NCBI GenBank assembly: GCA_964634465.1
Contig: CAZWLY010000004.1
Span: forward strand, 62,001 to 126,000
Direction of reading: 5' to 3'
Length of the DNA: 64,000 nt
Source: CAZWLY01 sp964634465
GTDB taxonomy: Bacteria; Desulfobacterota; Desulfarculia; G963662305
The position numbers and the translations under genes were made by a program. Each line of letters begins with the position of its first letter. Position 1 is the first letter of the stretch. The notes beneath the pieces are model-generated. The model saw only the letters and a program-made list of their open reading frames with translations, searched no databases and was not told the DNA's origin. Shown one piece after another: positions 15,914-24,023 of the stretch.

Positions 15914-17467
15914 GTGCCGCCCAGAGCCAAAGAAGTGACCTTGGCCCGTCTGCTGGCCGCGTTGGCCTCGGGCGGGTTGATGGTCCTGGCCTTCCCCAAA
16001 ATCGGCTGGCCCGTGGCCGGGCTGGTCGGGCTGATCCCGCTGCGCCTGGCCGTCGAGGGGCTCAACTTCAAGCGCGGCTTCGCCCTGGGCTTCGTCTACG
16101 GCTTGAGCTTCGGTTTCGGCCTCCTGTACTGGCTGGCCACCGTCATGACCACCTACGGCGGCCTGTCCGGCTGGCTGGCCGGCGGCATTCTGCTGCTGCT
16201 GGTGGCGGTTTTGGCTTTTTACCCGGCCGTTTGGGCCGGTTCGACGGCCGCCTTGGGCCGCCGGACGGGCGGCTCGACCGCCTTGTTCGGGGCCGCGCTG
16301 TGGGTCGGGTTGGAGTGGGTCAGGTCCTGGCTCTTGACCGGCTTCCCCTGGGAGGACGTCGGCTACCTGCTGACCCCGTGGCCGGTCTTCGTTCAGATGG
16401 CCGACCTGGGCGGAGTCGGCCTGGCCGGTTGGCTGGTCGTGTCGACCAACCTGGTTCTGGCCGAATGGCTGCTCCACCCCCGCCGGTTCAAACCGGCCGC
16501 GGCCTGCGCCCTGATCTGGGCGATCGCCTTCGGCTACGGCGTGTGGCGACTCGACGAGGTGAGGCACGCCGCCAGGGAAGCGCCCCAGGTCACGGTTCGG
16601 GTCGTCCAGGGCAACGTCGATCAAAACGTCAAGTGGGACGAGGCCTTCATTTCCCACATGGTCGAGGTCTACACCCGGCTCAGCCTCGAGCCTCACCAAC
16701 CCAAACCCCGACTGGTGATCTGGCCCGAGACGGCCATGCCGTTCTACTTTCGTGACGACAGACCCGAGACCCACCAACTCTACGAACTGGCCCGTCGGCT
16801 CGACGGCTGGCTGCTTTTCGGCGCGCCGGCCTACGAGCAGGGGCCGGAGGGGGTCAGCTATTTCAACCGGGCCTACCTGCTCGATCCACAGGGCCGGCGA
16901 GCCGGCTACTTCGACAAGGCCCACCTCATTCCCTACGGCGAGTACGTCCCGTTTAGAGCCTACACCCCCTTCCTGAGAACGGTGGTCAAGCAGGTCGGCG
17001 ACTACTCGGCTGGCCGGCCGGGCAAGCTGGTTAAGGCCGACTTCGCCGCCATCGGCGTCCTGATCTGCTACGAGTCCATCTTCCCGGAGCTTTCCCGAGC
17101 CCACGCCCGGGCCGGGGCCGGGCTGCTGGCCAACATCACCAACGATTCGTGGTTCGGTCGTTCCTCGGCCCCGTTCCAGCATCTGTCCATGCTCACCTGG
17201 CGGGCGGTGGAGGTCCGGCGGGCCGCGGCCAGGGCGGCCCAGACCGGCATCTCGGCCCTGATCGGTCCGGACGGCGAAATAATCAAAAGATTGGAGCTGG
17301 GCAAGGCCGGCCAGATCACCGGGGACTTGCCAATCCTGACAGAAAATACTATTTATCAAGGAGGAGGCTGGTTGTTCAGCCCGGCCTCGCTGATCGTCGC
17401 CTTGTTGGCGGCGGTATTCACCCGGCGCTTCAGCGCCCGAGAGAGGTATCATGATCTTAGGCTCTGA
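15914..17467 (+). CDS. lnt: Apolipoprotein N-acyltransferase
   Basis: A 517-residue inner-membrane enzyme that adds the third acyl chain to lipoproteins. Six to seven N-terminal transmembrane segments (to about residue 210) precede a periplasmic nitrilase-like domain with the triad Glu (IWPETAMPF), Lys (DKAHLIPYGEYVP) and Cys (LICYESIFPE). NITNDSWFGRSSAPFQHL and ARAAQTGISALI are family-typical. A last hydrophobic segment lies at the C-terminus. Start GTG at 15914 has little ribosome site, consistent with coupling to corC 10 bases upstream. The prfB start overlaps its 3' end by 17 bases. Confidence 0.93.
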   Translation: MPPRAKEVTLARLLAALASGGLMVLAFPKIGWPVAGLVGLIPLRLAVEGLNFKRGFALGFVYGLSFGFGLLYWLATVMTTYGGLSGWLAGGILLLLVAVLAFYPAVWAGSTAALGRRTGGSTALFGAALWVGLEWVRSWLLTGFPWEDVGYLLTPWPVFVQMADLGGVGLAGWLVVSTNLVLAEWLLHPRRFKPAAACALIWAIAFGYGVWRLDEVRHAAREAPQVTVRVVQGNVDQNVKWDEAFISHMVEVYTRLSLEPHQPKPRLVIWPETAMPFYFRDDRPETHQLYELARRLDGWLLFGAPAYEQGPEGVSYFNRAYLLDPQGRRAGYFDKAHLIPYGEYVPFRAYTPFLRTVVKQVGDYSAGRPGKLVKADFAAIGVLICYESIFPELSRAHARAGAGLLANITNDSWFGRSSAPFQHLSMLTWRAVEVRRAAARAAQTGISALIGPDGEIIKRLELGKAGQITGDLPILTENTIYQGGGWLFSPASLIVALLAAVFTRRFSARERYHDLRL

Positions 17468-18570
17468 AAAAGAAGAGCTTTCAAGCCTCAAGAACCGACT
17501 CCTCACCCTCCGGAGTTATCTTTGACACGCCCAAAGTGAGGGCCGAGCTGGCCGAGATCGAGAAGCAGATGTCGGCCCCCGGCTTCTGGGACGACGCCGA
17601 GAAGGCCAAGGAAGTCGGCCGGCGGCGCTCCCGGCTCCAGGAACCCCTGGAGCGGCTGGATGCCATGGACGTCGAGGCCGAGGAGATCGAGATTCTCATC
17701 GAGCTGGCCGAGGAAGAGGACGACGAGGCCACCGGGCGGGAGGTCCGCGCCAAGCTTGACGCCCTGGCTTCACTCCTCGCCAAAGAGGAGATGGCCCGGC
17801 TGCTCTCCTCCCCCCAGGACCACGAGTCGGCCATCGTGGCCATCAACTCCGGCACCGGCGGCACCGAGGCCAACGACTGGACCGAGATGCTGCTGAGGAT
17901 GTATCTGCGCTGGGCCGAGAAGCGCGGCTACAAGACCCGAGTCCTCGACTTGAACGAGGGCGACGAGGCCGGGATAAAGTCGGTCACCTTCACCGTGGAC
18001 GGCGAGAATGCCTACGGCTACTTGAAGGCCGAGATCGGCATCCACCGCCTGGTTCGCATCTCGCCCTTCGACGCCTCCAACCGCCGCCACACCTCGTTCG
18101 CCTCGGTCTTCGTCTACCCGGACATCTCCGAAGACATCGACGTCGTCATCGACGACAAGGATTTGCGCATCGACACCTACCGGGCCTCGGGCGCCGGTGG
18201 CCAGCACGTGAACAAGACCGAATCGGCCGTCCGGATCACCCATCTGCCGACCGGCATCGTCGTCCAGTGCCAGAACGAGAAGAGCCAGCACCGCAACAAG
18301 GACATGGCGATGAAGGTCCTCAGGGCCCGCCTCTACGAACACGAACTGGCCAAGCGCCGCGAGGAGGCCGACAAGGTCCACGCCGCGAAGAAGGAGATCA
18401 CCTGGGGCAGCCAGATCCGCTCCTACGTCCTCCAGCCCTACCGGCTGGTCAAAGACCACCGCACCGGGTATGAGGCCGGCAACGTGGACGCCGTTTTGGA
18501 CGGCGAGTTGGACGAGTTCATCCAGGCCTGGTTGCTCCAAAGGGCCGCCGAAGAGGCGGATGCCGGCTAA
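17451..18570 (+). CDS. prfB: Peptide chain release factor 2, expressed by programmed +1 frameshift
   Basis: RF2 terminates translation at UGA and UAA. The ATG at 17451 (GAGAGG ribosome site) opens a 24-codon frame ending ...SYL-TGA (17523-17525). Skipping T17523 continues ...L-DTPKVRAEL in the +1 frame to 18570, giving 372 residues, close to the usual ~365. The long frame has SPF, the RF2 anticodon tripeptide (VRISPFDAS), and GAGGQHVNKTESAVR with GGQ at about residue 250, as in E. coli. A gene model starting at GTG 17536 would lose the N-terminal 28 residues. It overlaps lnt upstream and the DUF362 gene downstream. Confidence 0.95.
17511..17526 (+). promoter_or_regulatory. prfB programmed +1 frameshift site
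   Basis: The classical RF2 element is present: CGGAG at 17511-17515 (internal Shine-Dalgarno-like), then TAT CTT TGA C with CTT at 17520-17522 and the in-frame TGA at 17523-17525. The spacing between the SD-like motif and CTT matches the known stimulatory arrangement. Low RF2 favours slippage, giving autoregulation (established for this family). Confidence 0.93.
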
Positions 18571-19753
18571 TCCGTCCGGATCACGGTCGGCCCCGGCCCG
18601 GGTCTCGCTGGCCCGTTGTCCCGACTACGACCCCGGCCGGGTGGTCGAGGCGGTGGAGGCGGTGCTGTCCGAGCTGGAGCCGTTGCCCCTGCCGGCCGGC
18701 GAGCGAATCCTACTCAAGCCCAACTGCCTCTCCTCCAACCACGACCCCGAGGCCGAGGTCAACACCAGGGCCGAGGTGGTCGAGGCGGTGGGCCGGTATC
18801 TGAAGGCCCGCCACGACGCCAGGTTGGTCATCGCCGATTCGGCCGGGTTGGGTTCCTACGGCCGGTCCCGGAAAGCCTACCGACGCATGGGCCTGCCGGC
18901 CGTGGCCGAGCGGCTGGAGGCCGAGCTGGCCGACATCGACGGCGAGGGGCTGGGTCTGATCGAGCTAGCCAGCCCCTCGGGCCTGGTTCTCGATCGTTTT
19001 CAGGCCACCGACCTGTTGCTTCGGGTGGACGCCGTGGTCAACATCCCCAAACTGAAGACCCACCTCCTGACCGGGCTGACCGGCGCGGTCAAGAACTGTC
19101 TCGGTCTCCTGCCCGGCGGGTTGAAGCGGGAGGTTCACGTCACCGCGCCCGCGGGACCGCTGTTGTCTCGGGCCCTGGTCGATATCTACGCCGCCGTCAA
19201 GCCGGCGCTTCACGTCATGGACGCCGTCATCGGCATGGAGGGCGCCGGACCCGCTCAGGGCAAGCCCAAGCGGCTCGGTTGGCTGATGGCCTCGGCGGAC
19301 GGTGTGGCCCTGGATTTCACGGCGGCGACGATGATGGGCTTGAAGCCCGAGCGGGTGGCGAGCATCGCCGCCGCCGCGGCGGCCGGGTTGGGTGCGGGGC
19401 GGCGATCGGAAATCGAGCTCGTCGGGGCCGACTGGGCCGAACTGCCGGCGACCGGCTTCAGGCGGGCCTTTTCCGGCCTGCAGACCTGGCTGGCCTGGTT
19501 CATGCCTCGGACGGCCTCGGGCAAGATCGTGGACTGGTTCACCGAGGCCAAGCCCCGACCCCGCCATGAGAAGTGCGATCAGTGCGGCGAGTGCGTGGCC
19601 GCTTGCCCGGTGGACGCCCTGAGCTTCGTCGATGAGCGGCTCTCCGTGACCCGGTCGAAATGCATCGAGTGTTACTGCTGTCTGGAGCATTGCCCGTCGG
19701 GCGGGTTGTGGGCGCCGCGGAATTTGATGCAGAAGCTTCGGGGCCGGCCTTGA
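18560..19753 (+). CDS. DUF362 domain protein with C-terminal 2x[4Fe-4S] ferredoxin
   Basis: A 397-residue protein. The first ~300 residues are a DUF362 domain (ILLKPNCLSSN near residue 48, LVIADSAG, NIPKLKTH, KNCLGLLPGG, DAVIGMEGAGP). The C-terminus carries two ferredoxin motifs, CDQCGECVAACPVDAL and CIECYCCLEHCPSGGLW, able to bind two [4Fe-4S] clusters. The second motif begins CxxCxxC with an aromatic insertion but keeps four cysteines. ATG at 18560 overlaps the prfB stop and follows AAGAGGCGG. An uncharacterised redox protein common in anaerobes. Confidence 0.88.
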   Translation: MPANPSGSRSAPARVSLARCPDYDPGRVVEAVEAVLSELEPLPLPAGERILLKPNCLSSNHDPEAEVNTRAEVVEAVGRYLKARHDARLVIADSAGLGSYGRSRKAYRRMGLPAVAERLEAELADIDGEGLGLIELASPSGLVLDRFQATDLLLRVDAVVNIPKLKTHLLTGLTGAVKNCLGLLPGGLKREVHVTAPAGPLLSRALVDIYAAVKPALHVMDAVIGMEGAGPAQGKPKRLGWLMASADGVALDFTAATMMGLKPERVASIAAAAAAGLGAGRRSEIELVGADWAELPATGFRRAFSGLQTWLAWFMPRTASGKIVDWFTEAKPRPRHEKCDQCGECVAACPVDALSFVDERLSVTRSKCIECYCCLEHCPSGGLWAPRNLMQKLRGRP

Positions 19754-19785
19754 CACCGCCGAGGGGCCGGGACTAATCTCAAACC

Positions 19786-20232
19786 ATGAAAACGATTCGC
19801 ACCTGGGCGCTCATATCGATCGTGACCGTAGCGTCGGTCGTGCTCTTTGCCGGCCAGAGTTCGGCTTTGACCCAGGCCGCCGCCGCCCAGATCAGAGCCG
19901 TGGCCGATCCGATAATGGACAACATCCTCTCCGCTTTGGCCAAGGGCGACTACCAGGCCTACCTGAAAGACATGGACGCCAACATGGTCAACCTCCAGCC
20001 TCGCCCGGTGTTCGACCAGAGCCGCCGCCTTCTGGAAGAGAGGATCGGCCGCTTCGTCTCCAAGGAGTTCGTCAGCGTCACCGAGGTCGATCGGTTCTAC
20101 GTCGTCCAGTACTCGGGCTTCTTCACCCGGGCCAAGGAGCAGGTCTCCATCCGACTGGTGTTGGTCAAGACGGACAAGGGCCACCGGGTGGCCGGTCTGT
20201 GGTTCGACTCGCCCTCCCTTCGCCAACCCTGA
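19786..20232 (+). CDS. Exported DUF3887-like (NTF2-fold) small protein
   Basis: A 148-residue protein with a signal peptide (MKTIRTWALISIVTVASVVL..., cleavage near SSA-LT, residue 26). The mature part has the DUF3887-like layout: a helix with IMDNILSALAKGDYQAYLKDM, a short helix LLEERIGRFV, and strands YVVQYSGFF, QVSIRLVLVKTDKGHRVAGLWF. This resembles small NTF2-like periplasmic proteins of unknown role. It stands alone, 32 bases after the DUF362 gene, followed by a hairpin. Confidence 0.65.
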   Translation: MKTIRTWALISIVTVASVVLFAGQSSALTQAAAAQIRAVADPIMDNILSALAKGDYQAYLKDMDANMVNLQPRPVFDQSRRLLEERIGRFVSKEFVSVTEVDRFYVVQYSGFFTRAKEQVSIRLVLVKTDKGHRVAGLWFDSPSLRQP

Positions 20233-20251
20233 GTTGACCCTTCAAGAGACG

Positions 20252-20274
20252 GCCCCGCGCTGAAGAAGCGGGGC
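20252..20274. terminator. 7-bp GC hairpin after the DUF3887-like gene
   Basis: GCCCCGC (20252-20258) pairs with GCGGGGC (20268-20274) around a 9-nt loop, 20 bases after the stop codon. The following bases are not a T-run. The rest of the gap to 20441 shows no gene. Confidence 0.45.
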
Positions 20275-20441
20275 GACTTCGATTCGAGATCGAGGTTTTT
20301 AGCGCCAGGTCGAGACTTCGATCCGGCCGGGGGGCTAGCGAAAAACTTGCCGCGCCAGCCCGATTGCGGCGCTCGGGCGAAAAGACGTCGGTCCGCCCGC
20401 CGCGGCCAAGGCGAGCGGCCGGTCCAAGCCGGTCCGGCGGG

Positions 20442-20921
20442 TCATGGAGAATCGCCGGCGGGACCGGCCGCGGTCGCATCTTCCGCTCGGGTCGCGAGCA
20501 GTCCGTCCAAGATCTGGGCGGCGTCCCTGACGACGCCGGGACAGACGGATTCGAACAGTCCTTTGTCGGCCGCCTCTCGCCAACCGGCGCCGACGGCCAG
20601 ATCGACGCCGAGCAGTTCGTTGCACACGATCGTCCCCCGCCGGGCCTTGAAACGCCTGACGAACTCGGCCATCAGCCGGTGAGTCTGGGACATGGCTTCA
20701 TTCTCCGTTCCGGCCCTATCGGGTTCGAACCCCAGGATCATGAACACCCCGATCGAAGCGCCGCAGATGCCGCCGCGACCCATTCCGGCCCCGAAGGCCC
20801 GGCCCAACCTGATGGCCGTCTGGTGGTCGAGGCCGTAGCGCTCGCCAAAACTGGCGAGGATGGACTGGGCTCAACCGTAGCCCTGCCTCAACAGTTTCCC
20901 GGCTCTTTCTATCCGGTTCAT
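20442..20921 (-). CDS. C_GCAxxG_C_C family redox protein, selenocysteine-containing (UGA at codon 17)
   Basis: Read from ATG at 20921 (AAGGAG ribosome site 7 bases upstream) the frame gives MNRIERAGKLLRQGYG, then TGA (20873-20871), then AQSILASFGERYG and on to a TGA stop at 20444-20442: 159 residues. The C_GCAxxG_C_C family (PF09719, TIGR01909) has four conserved Cys. Here the last three are present (GICGASIG, IVCNELLG, SVCPGVV) and the in-frame TGA stands exactly where the first Cys belongs (G-x-U-A-Q-S). A SECIS-like hairpin follows. Some family members are known selenoproteins. It is the third gene of an arsR-methyltransferase operon. A standard gene caller would start at ATG 20807 and lose 38 residues. 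Redox partner unknown. Confidence 0.9.
20841..20873 (-). promoter_or_regulatory. Bacterial SECIS-like element with its UGA codon
   Basis: On the minus strand, 18 bases after the UGA (20873-20871), CTCGCC (20858-20853) and GGCGAG (20846-20841) form a perfect 6-bp stem closing the loop AGTTTT (20852-20847). Distance from UGA to the loop and a G within the first two loop bases fit the described bacterial SECIS consensus for SelB binding. Confidence 0.8.
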
Positions 20922-20948
20922 TCCGTCGCTCCTTTTCTTCGGCCGGGG

Positions 20949-21581
20949 TCAGACGTTCTGCTTGCGCCCGGCGGCCACAAAGATGGAGACGGCCGCCCTC
21001 TCAGAGCCGCACTCCGAGGCGGCGCAGCAGTTCTGGCCCACGCTCTCCACGGCGGCGTCTTTCAGCCCGGCCGCCTTCAACCAGCCCGCCACTTCCTCCC
21101 GATCGAAGCCGGGCCAGCGGTCGTGTTGCTCTCTCAAAAGAAAGGCGTGGTCGTGCCGGTCGAGGTCGGTGATGACCATCACTCCGCCCGGTTTGAGAAC
21201 TCTGGCCATCTCGGCCACGGCCGCCGGCGGCTCTTCGACGTGGTGGAGGTACATGTTGGCGAAGACGTAGTCCACCTCACCATCTTTGAGTGGCAGGTCG
21301 TTGCCGCCGCCCAGCCGGCACTCCACCCGGCCGGTCGAGCCGAACTTGGCCTCGAGCCGGTCGAGCATCTCCGGCGACCGGTCCACCGCGATCACGCTCA
21401 GGCCGGCTTCGATCAGGGCCTCGGTGACGAACCCGGTGCCGGTCCCGACGTCGGCCGCCGTCCGGCCCTCATCGACGCCGGCCGCGGCCAGGGCCTTGTC
21501 CCGAACGGCCTCGGAGAAGTAGCCGGCTCGCATCTCGTCCCACTTGTCGGCCACCGTGGCAAAGTAATCCCTGCTGTCCAT
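20949..21581 (-). CDS. Class I SAM-dependent methyltransferase, ArsR-associated
   Basis: A 210-residue methyltransferase. AADVGTGTGFVTEAL (about residues 43-57) is motif I, AVDRSPEMLDRLE motif II, and DYVFANMYLHHVEEP motif IV/V. The C-terminus has a cysteine group, GQNCCAASECG, suggesting metal or metalloid contact, as in methyltransferases found with ArsR regulators; it is not a recognisable ArsM. ATG at 21581 has GAGGAGA 7 bases upstream. An in-frame ATG at 21683 also has a strong AGGAGG but would add 34 unrelated Ser/Arg-rich residues. It lies between arsR and the selenoprotein gene (27-base gap). Confidence 0.85.
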   Translation of the reverse strand: MDSRDYFATVADKWDEMRAGYFSEAVRDKALAAAGVDEGRTAADVGTGTGFVTEALIEAGLSVIAVDRSPEMLDRLEAKFGSTGRVECRLGGGNDLPLKDGEVDYVFANMYLHHVEEPPAAVAEMARVLKPGGVMVITDLDRHDHAFLLREQHDRWPGFDREEVAGWLKAAGLKDAAVESVGQNCCAASECGSERAAVSIFVAAGRKQNV

Positions 21582-21714
21582 CGACGATCTCCTCGGCGGC
21601 CGGTTTGACCGCCTCGATCCGGGCCGAGACTTGACACCCGCGCTGACGGTCGTTTTGCTCGACCGTGAGTCTTCGGGCCCCATGATTCCTCCTGGTGTCA
21701 TATTTATTATTCCA

Positions 21715-21725
21715 GAATATTCGAA
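21715..21725. promoter_or_regulatory. Overlapping AT-rich palindromes between arsR and the methyltransferase gene
   Basis: GAATATTC (21715-21722) overlaps TTCGAA (21720-21725). It lies in the AT-rich 100-base gap between the two operon genes and resembles ArsR-type operator half sites. A second, ArsR-controlled start for the downstream genes is possible; direct evidence is lacking. Confidence 0.4.
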
Positions 21726-21756
21726 CTTATGCTCCAAAAAAATCGGCCGGCCTCGA

Positions 21757-22059
21757 TCAGCCTTGAATATCGACCACGCCGGCGCAGCAGTCCTGCATCA
21801 AAAATTTCAGGACCTCCTTGATCGCCCCGTAGTCGACCCGACAGCGCAGCATGCGGCCCTCCCGAGTCTGGCTGATCAGCCCGGCCGAGACCAGGTGGGC
21901 GAGGTGGTGCGACAGGGTCGATTGGGGGATGCTCAGATGGGCCTGGATGTCCTTGACCGGCAGCCCCTCGGGTCCGGCCTGGATCAGCAGGCGGACGGTC
22001 TTCAGTCGTACCGGATTGCCCAGCTCTGTCAGGCGCTTGGCGGCCAACTCGATCTCCAT
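21757..22059 (-). CDS. ArsR family transcriptional regulator
   Basis: A 100-residue winged-helix repressor: ELAAKRLTELGNPVRLKTVRLLI, then the recognition helix region IPQSTLSHHLAHLVSAGLI and wing TREGRMLRCRVD. The C-terminus DCCAG contains a vicinal Cys pair that could bind a thiophilic metalloid or metal, an inference from ArsR/SmtB sensors. ATG at 22059 is fixed by the promoter directly upstream; the frame is open further but would start above the -35 box. First gene of the operon arsR - methyltransferase - selenoprotein. Confidence 0.9.
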   Translation of the reverse strand: MEIELAAKRLTELGNPVRLKTVRLLIQAGPEGLPVKDIQAHLSIPQSTLSHHLAHLVSAGLISQTREGRMLRCRVDYGAIKEVLKFLMQDCCAGVVDIQG

Positions 22060-22066
22060 GAGACGG

Positions 22067-22095
22067 AAGATAAACCACCTGCCTCGATTTGTCAA
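22067..22095 (-). promoter_or_regulatory. Strong sigma70 promoter of the arsR operon, giving a near-leaderless mRNA
   Basis: On the minus strand TTGACA (22095-22090) and TATCTT (22072-22067) are separated by exactly 17 bases. Only 7 bases lie between the -10 and the ATG (22059), so transcription should start at or next to the start codon, and no Shine-Dalgarno is present. An inverted repeat TCGAT (22084-22088)...ATCGA (22112-22116) overlaps the -35 and may be the ArsR operator. Confidence 0.75.
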
Positions 22096-22227
22096 CCATA
22101 TATCTGGAAGTATCGAAATAAGGCCGCGCGACAGCCGTTCGTCAGGCTTGGTTCGGCGTCGGGCCTTGTCGGGGGCGTGTCTCGACAACGCCGTCCGACA
22201 GGCGCGGTCCCTTCGCCGAATACGAGG

Positions 22228-23901
22228 CTAGTCGATCCGGTGGCGGATGATCGCCCCCTTGTCGGCCGACTCGGCCAGGCGGGCGTAGAGGGCCAGATAG
22301 CCGCTCGTGACCTTGGGCGGCGGGGGACGCCACCGGCTCAGGCGGTCTTCGATTTCCGCCTCGCTCACCTGGAGGCTGAGACGGCGGTTGGGGATGTCGA
22401 TGGTGATCTCGTCCCCGTCCTCGACGGCGGCGATGGGACCGCCCTCGGCCGCTTCGGGCGAGACGTGGCCGACGAAGCAGCCGTTGTTGGTTCCGGAAAA
22501 CCGGCCGTCGGTGACCAGCGCCGTCTTCAGGGCCAGGCCGCGGCCATAGAGGAGCTTCATCGGGATGGCCATCTCGCGCATGCCCGGCCCGCCCTTGGGG
22601 CCCTCGTAGCGGATGACGACCACGTCGCCGGCCTCGATCCGGCCGTCCAGGATGGCCTGGTCGGCCGCCTCCTCGGAGTCGAAGCAGCGGGCCCGGCCGG
22701 TGAAGGTGTGCATCGTCGGGTCGATGGCCGCCGGCTTGGTCACGGCCGAGTTCGGGGCCAGGTTGCCCCGCAGTACGGCCAACCCGCCCTGGCTGCGCCA
22801 GGGGTCGGCGAGCGGTCGGATGACGTTCAGGTCCGGGGACGGCGCGGCGGCCACGTTGTCGACCACGGTTTTGCCGGAGACGGTCATCGCCCGGCCGTGC
22901 AAGAGCGGCAGGAGTTCCTTCATCACCGCCGGCACGCCGCCGGCCCGGTGGAAATCGACCACGTTGGGCGCGGCGGCCGGGTTCATCCTGGCCAGGTGGG
23001 GCGTGCTCCGGGAGAGCCGGTCGAACAGCTCCAGATCGATCTCCGCCTCGGCCTCGTAGGCCACGGCCGGGATGTGCAGGGCGGCGTTGGTCGAGCCGCC
23101 GACGGCCATCATCACCCTGATCGCGTTCTCGATTGCCGGCCGGTTGATTATCCGCCGGGCGGTCAGCCCTTCCCGGACCATGGCCACGATCCGGCGGCCC
23201 GAGGCCTGGGCGGCCCTGAACCGGTCGGCGTGGGTGGCCGGGATGGTGGCCGTGCCGGGCAGGCTCAGGCCCAACGCCTCGGCGGTGCAGCACATCGAGT
23301 TGGCCGTGCCCATGAATGAGCACGAGCCGCAGGTCGGCACGGCGCAGTCTTCGAGCCGGAGGTAGGTCGCCTCGTCGATCTTGCCGGCCTTGAGCATGCC
23401 CAAGGCTTCGGCCAGGGAGGTGGTGTCCGAGGCCCGGCCGTCGAACTCGCAGCCGCCCTCGGCCGGGCCGCCGGCGACCAGGATGGCCGGCACGTCCAAC
23501 CGGGCGGCGGCCATGAGCATGCCGGGCACGATCTTGTCGCAGGAGCCCAACAGAACCACGCCGTCCAGCCGGTGGGCCTGGACCATCATCTCGACGCTGG
23601 CCGCGATCAGCTCCCTGGAGGGCAGGATGAAGCGCATCCCGCCGTGGCCGTTGGCGATGCCGTCGCAACCGGCGATGACGCCGAACTCGACCGGCGTGCC
23701 GCCGGCCTGGAAGACGCCCTGCCGGACGTAGTCGGCCACCTGTCGCAAGTTGTAGTGGCCCGGCACCAGGGTGTTCCAGGAGTTGGCAATCCCGATCAGC
23801 GGCCGTTCGAGGTCGTAATCGCTGTAGCCCATCGCCTTGAACAGCGAGCGAATCTTGGCCCATCTCGGCCGCTCGAGAATGTCTTTGCTGCGCCAGTGCA
23901 T
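22228..23901 (-). CDS. ilvD: Dihydroxy-acid dehydratase / IlvD-Edd family dehydratase
   Basis: A 557-residue Fe-S dehydratase, full length for IlvD, which converts dihydroxy-acids to 2-keto acids in valine, leucine and isoleucine synthesis. The cluster-ligand regions are present: GCDGI, LLGSCDKIVPGM (about residues 120-131) and CGSCSFMGTANSM (about 190-202). ATG at 23901 follows GGAGGGAG. No other ilv genes are nearby, so a sugar-acid dehydratase role (the family includes those) cannot be excluded, but the sequence looks like canonical IlvD. Confidence 0.85.
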   Translation of the reverse strand: MHWRSKDILERPRWAKIRSLFKAMGYSDYDLERPLIGIANSWNTLVPGHYNLRQVADYVRQGVFQAGGTPVEFGVIAGCDGIANGHGGMRFILPSRELIAASVEMMVQAHRLDGVVLLGSCDKIVPGMLMAAARLDVPAILVAGGPAEGGCEFDGRASDTTSLAEALGMLKAGKIDEATYLRLEDCAVPTCGSCSFMGTANSMCCTAEALGLSLPGTATIPATHADRFRAAQASGRRIVAMVREGLTARRIINRPAIENAIRVMMAVGGSTNAALHIPAVAYEAEAEIDLELFDRLSRSTPHLARMNPAAAPNVVDFHRAGGVPAVMKELLPLLHGRAMTVSGKTVVDNVAAAPSPDLNVIRPLADPWRSQGGLAVLRGNLAPNSAVTKPAAIDPTMHTFTGRARCFDSEEAADQAILDGRIEAGDVVVIRYEGPKGGPGMREMAIPMKLLYGRGLALKTALVTDGRFSGTNNGCFVGHVSPEAAEGGPIAAVEDGDEITIDIPNRRLSLQVSEAEIEDRLSRWRPPPPKVTSGYLALYARLAESADKGAIIRHRID

Positions 23902-24023
23902 CGCGCTCCCTCCAGCGAGGTTGAGGATCGATACCCAATCATGGCCGGGCCGCCGCCGCCAAGTCAAGGCCGGCCGGGCTTAAGAGAGCGGCCCATCTTT
24001 TTCCTTGACCCGCTCGGAGCAAG

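Noticed and set aside
20721..20733. GGTTCGAACCC, which looks like a tRNA T-arm
   Set aside because: It lies inside the coding frame of the selenoprotein (LGFEPDR), and no acceptor, D or anticodon arms surround it.
20442..20807. A 121-residue gene model starting at ATG 20807
   Set aside because: It lacks a ribosome site and the first conserved residue of the family; reading through the TGA gives a better start and full family match.
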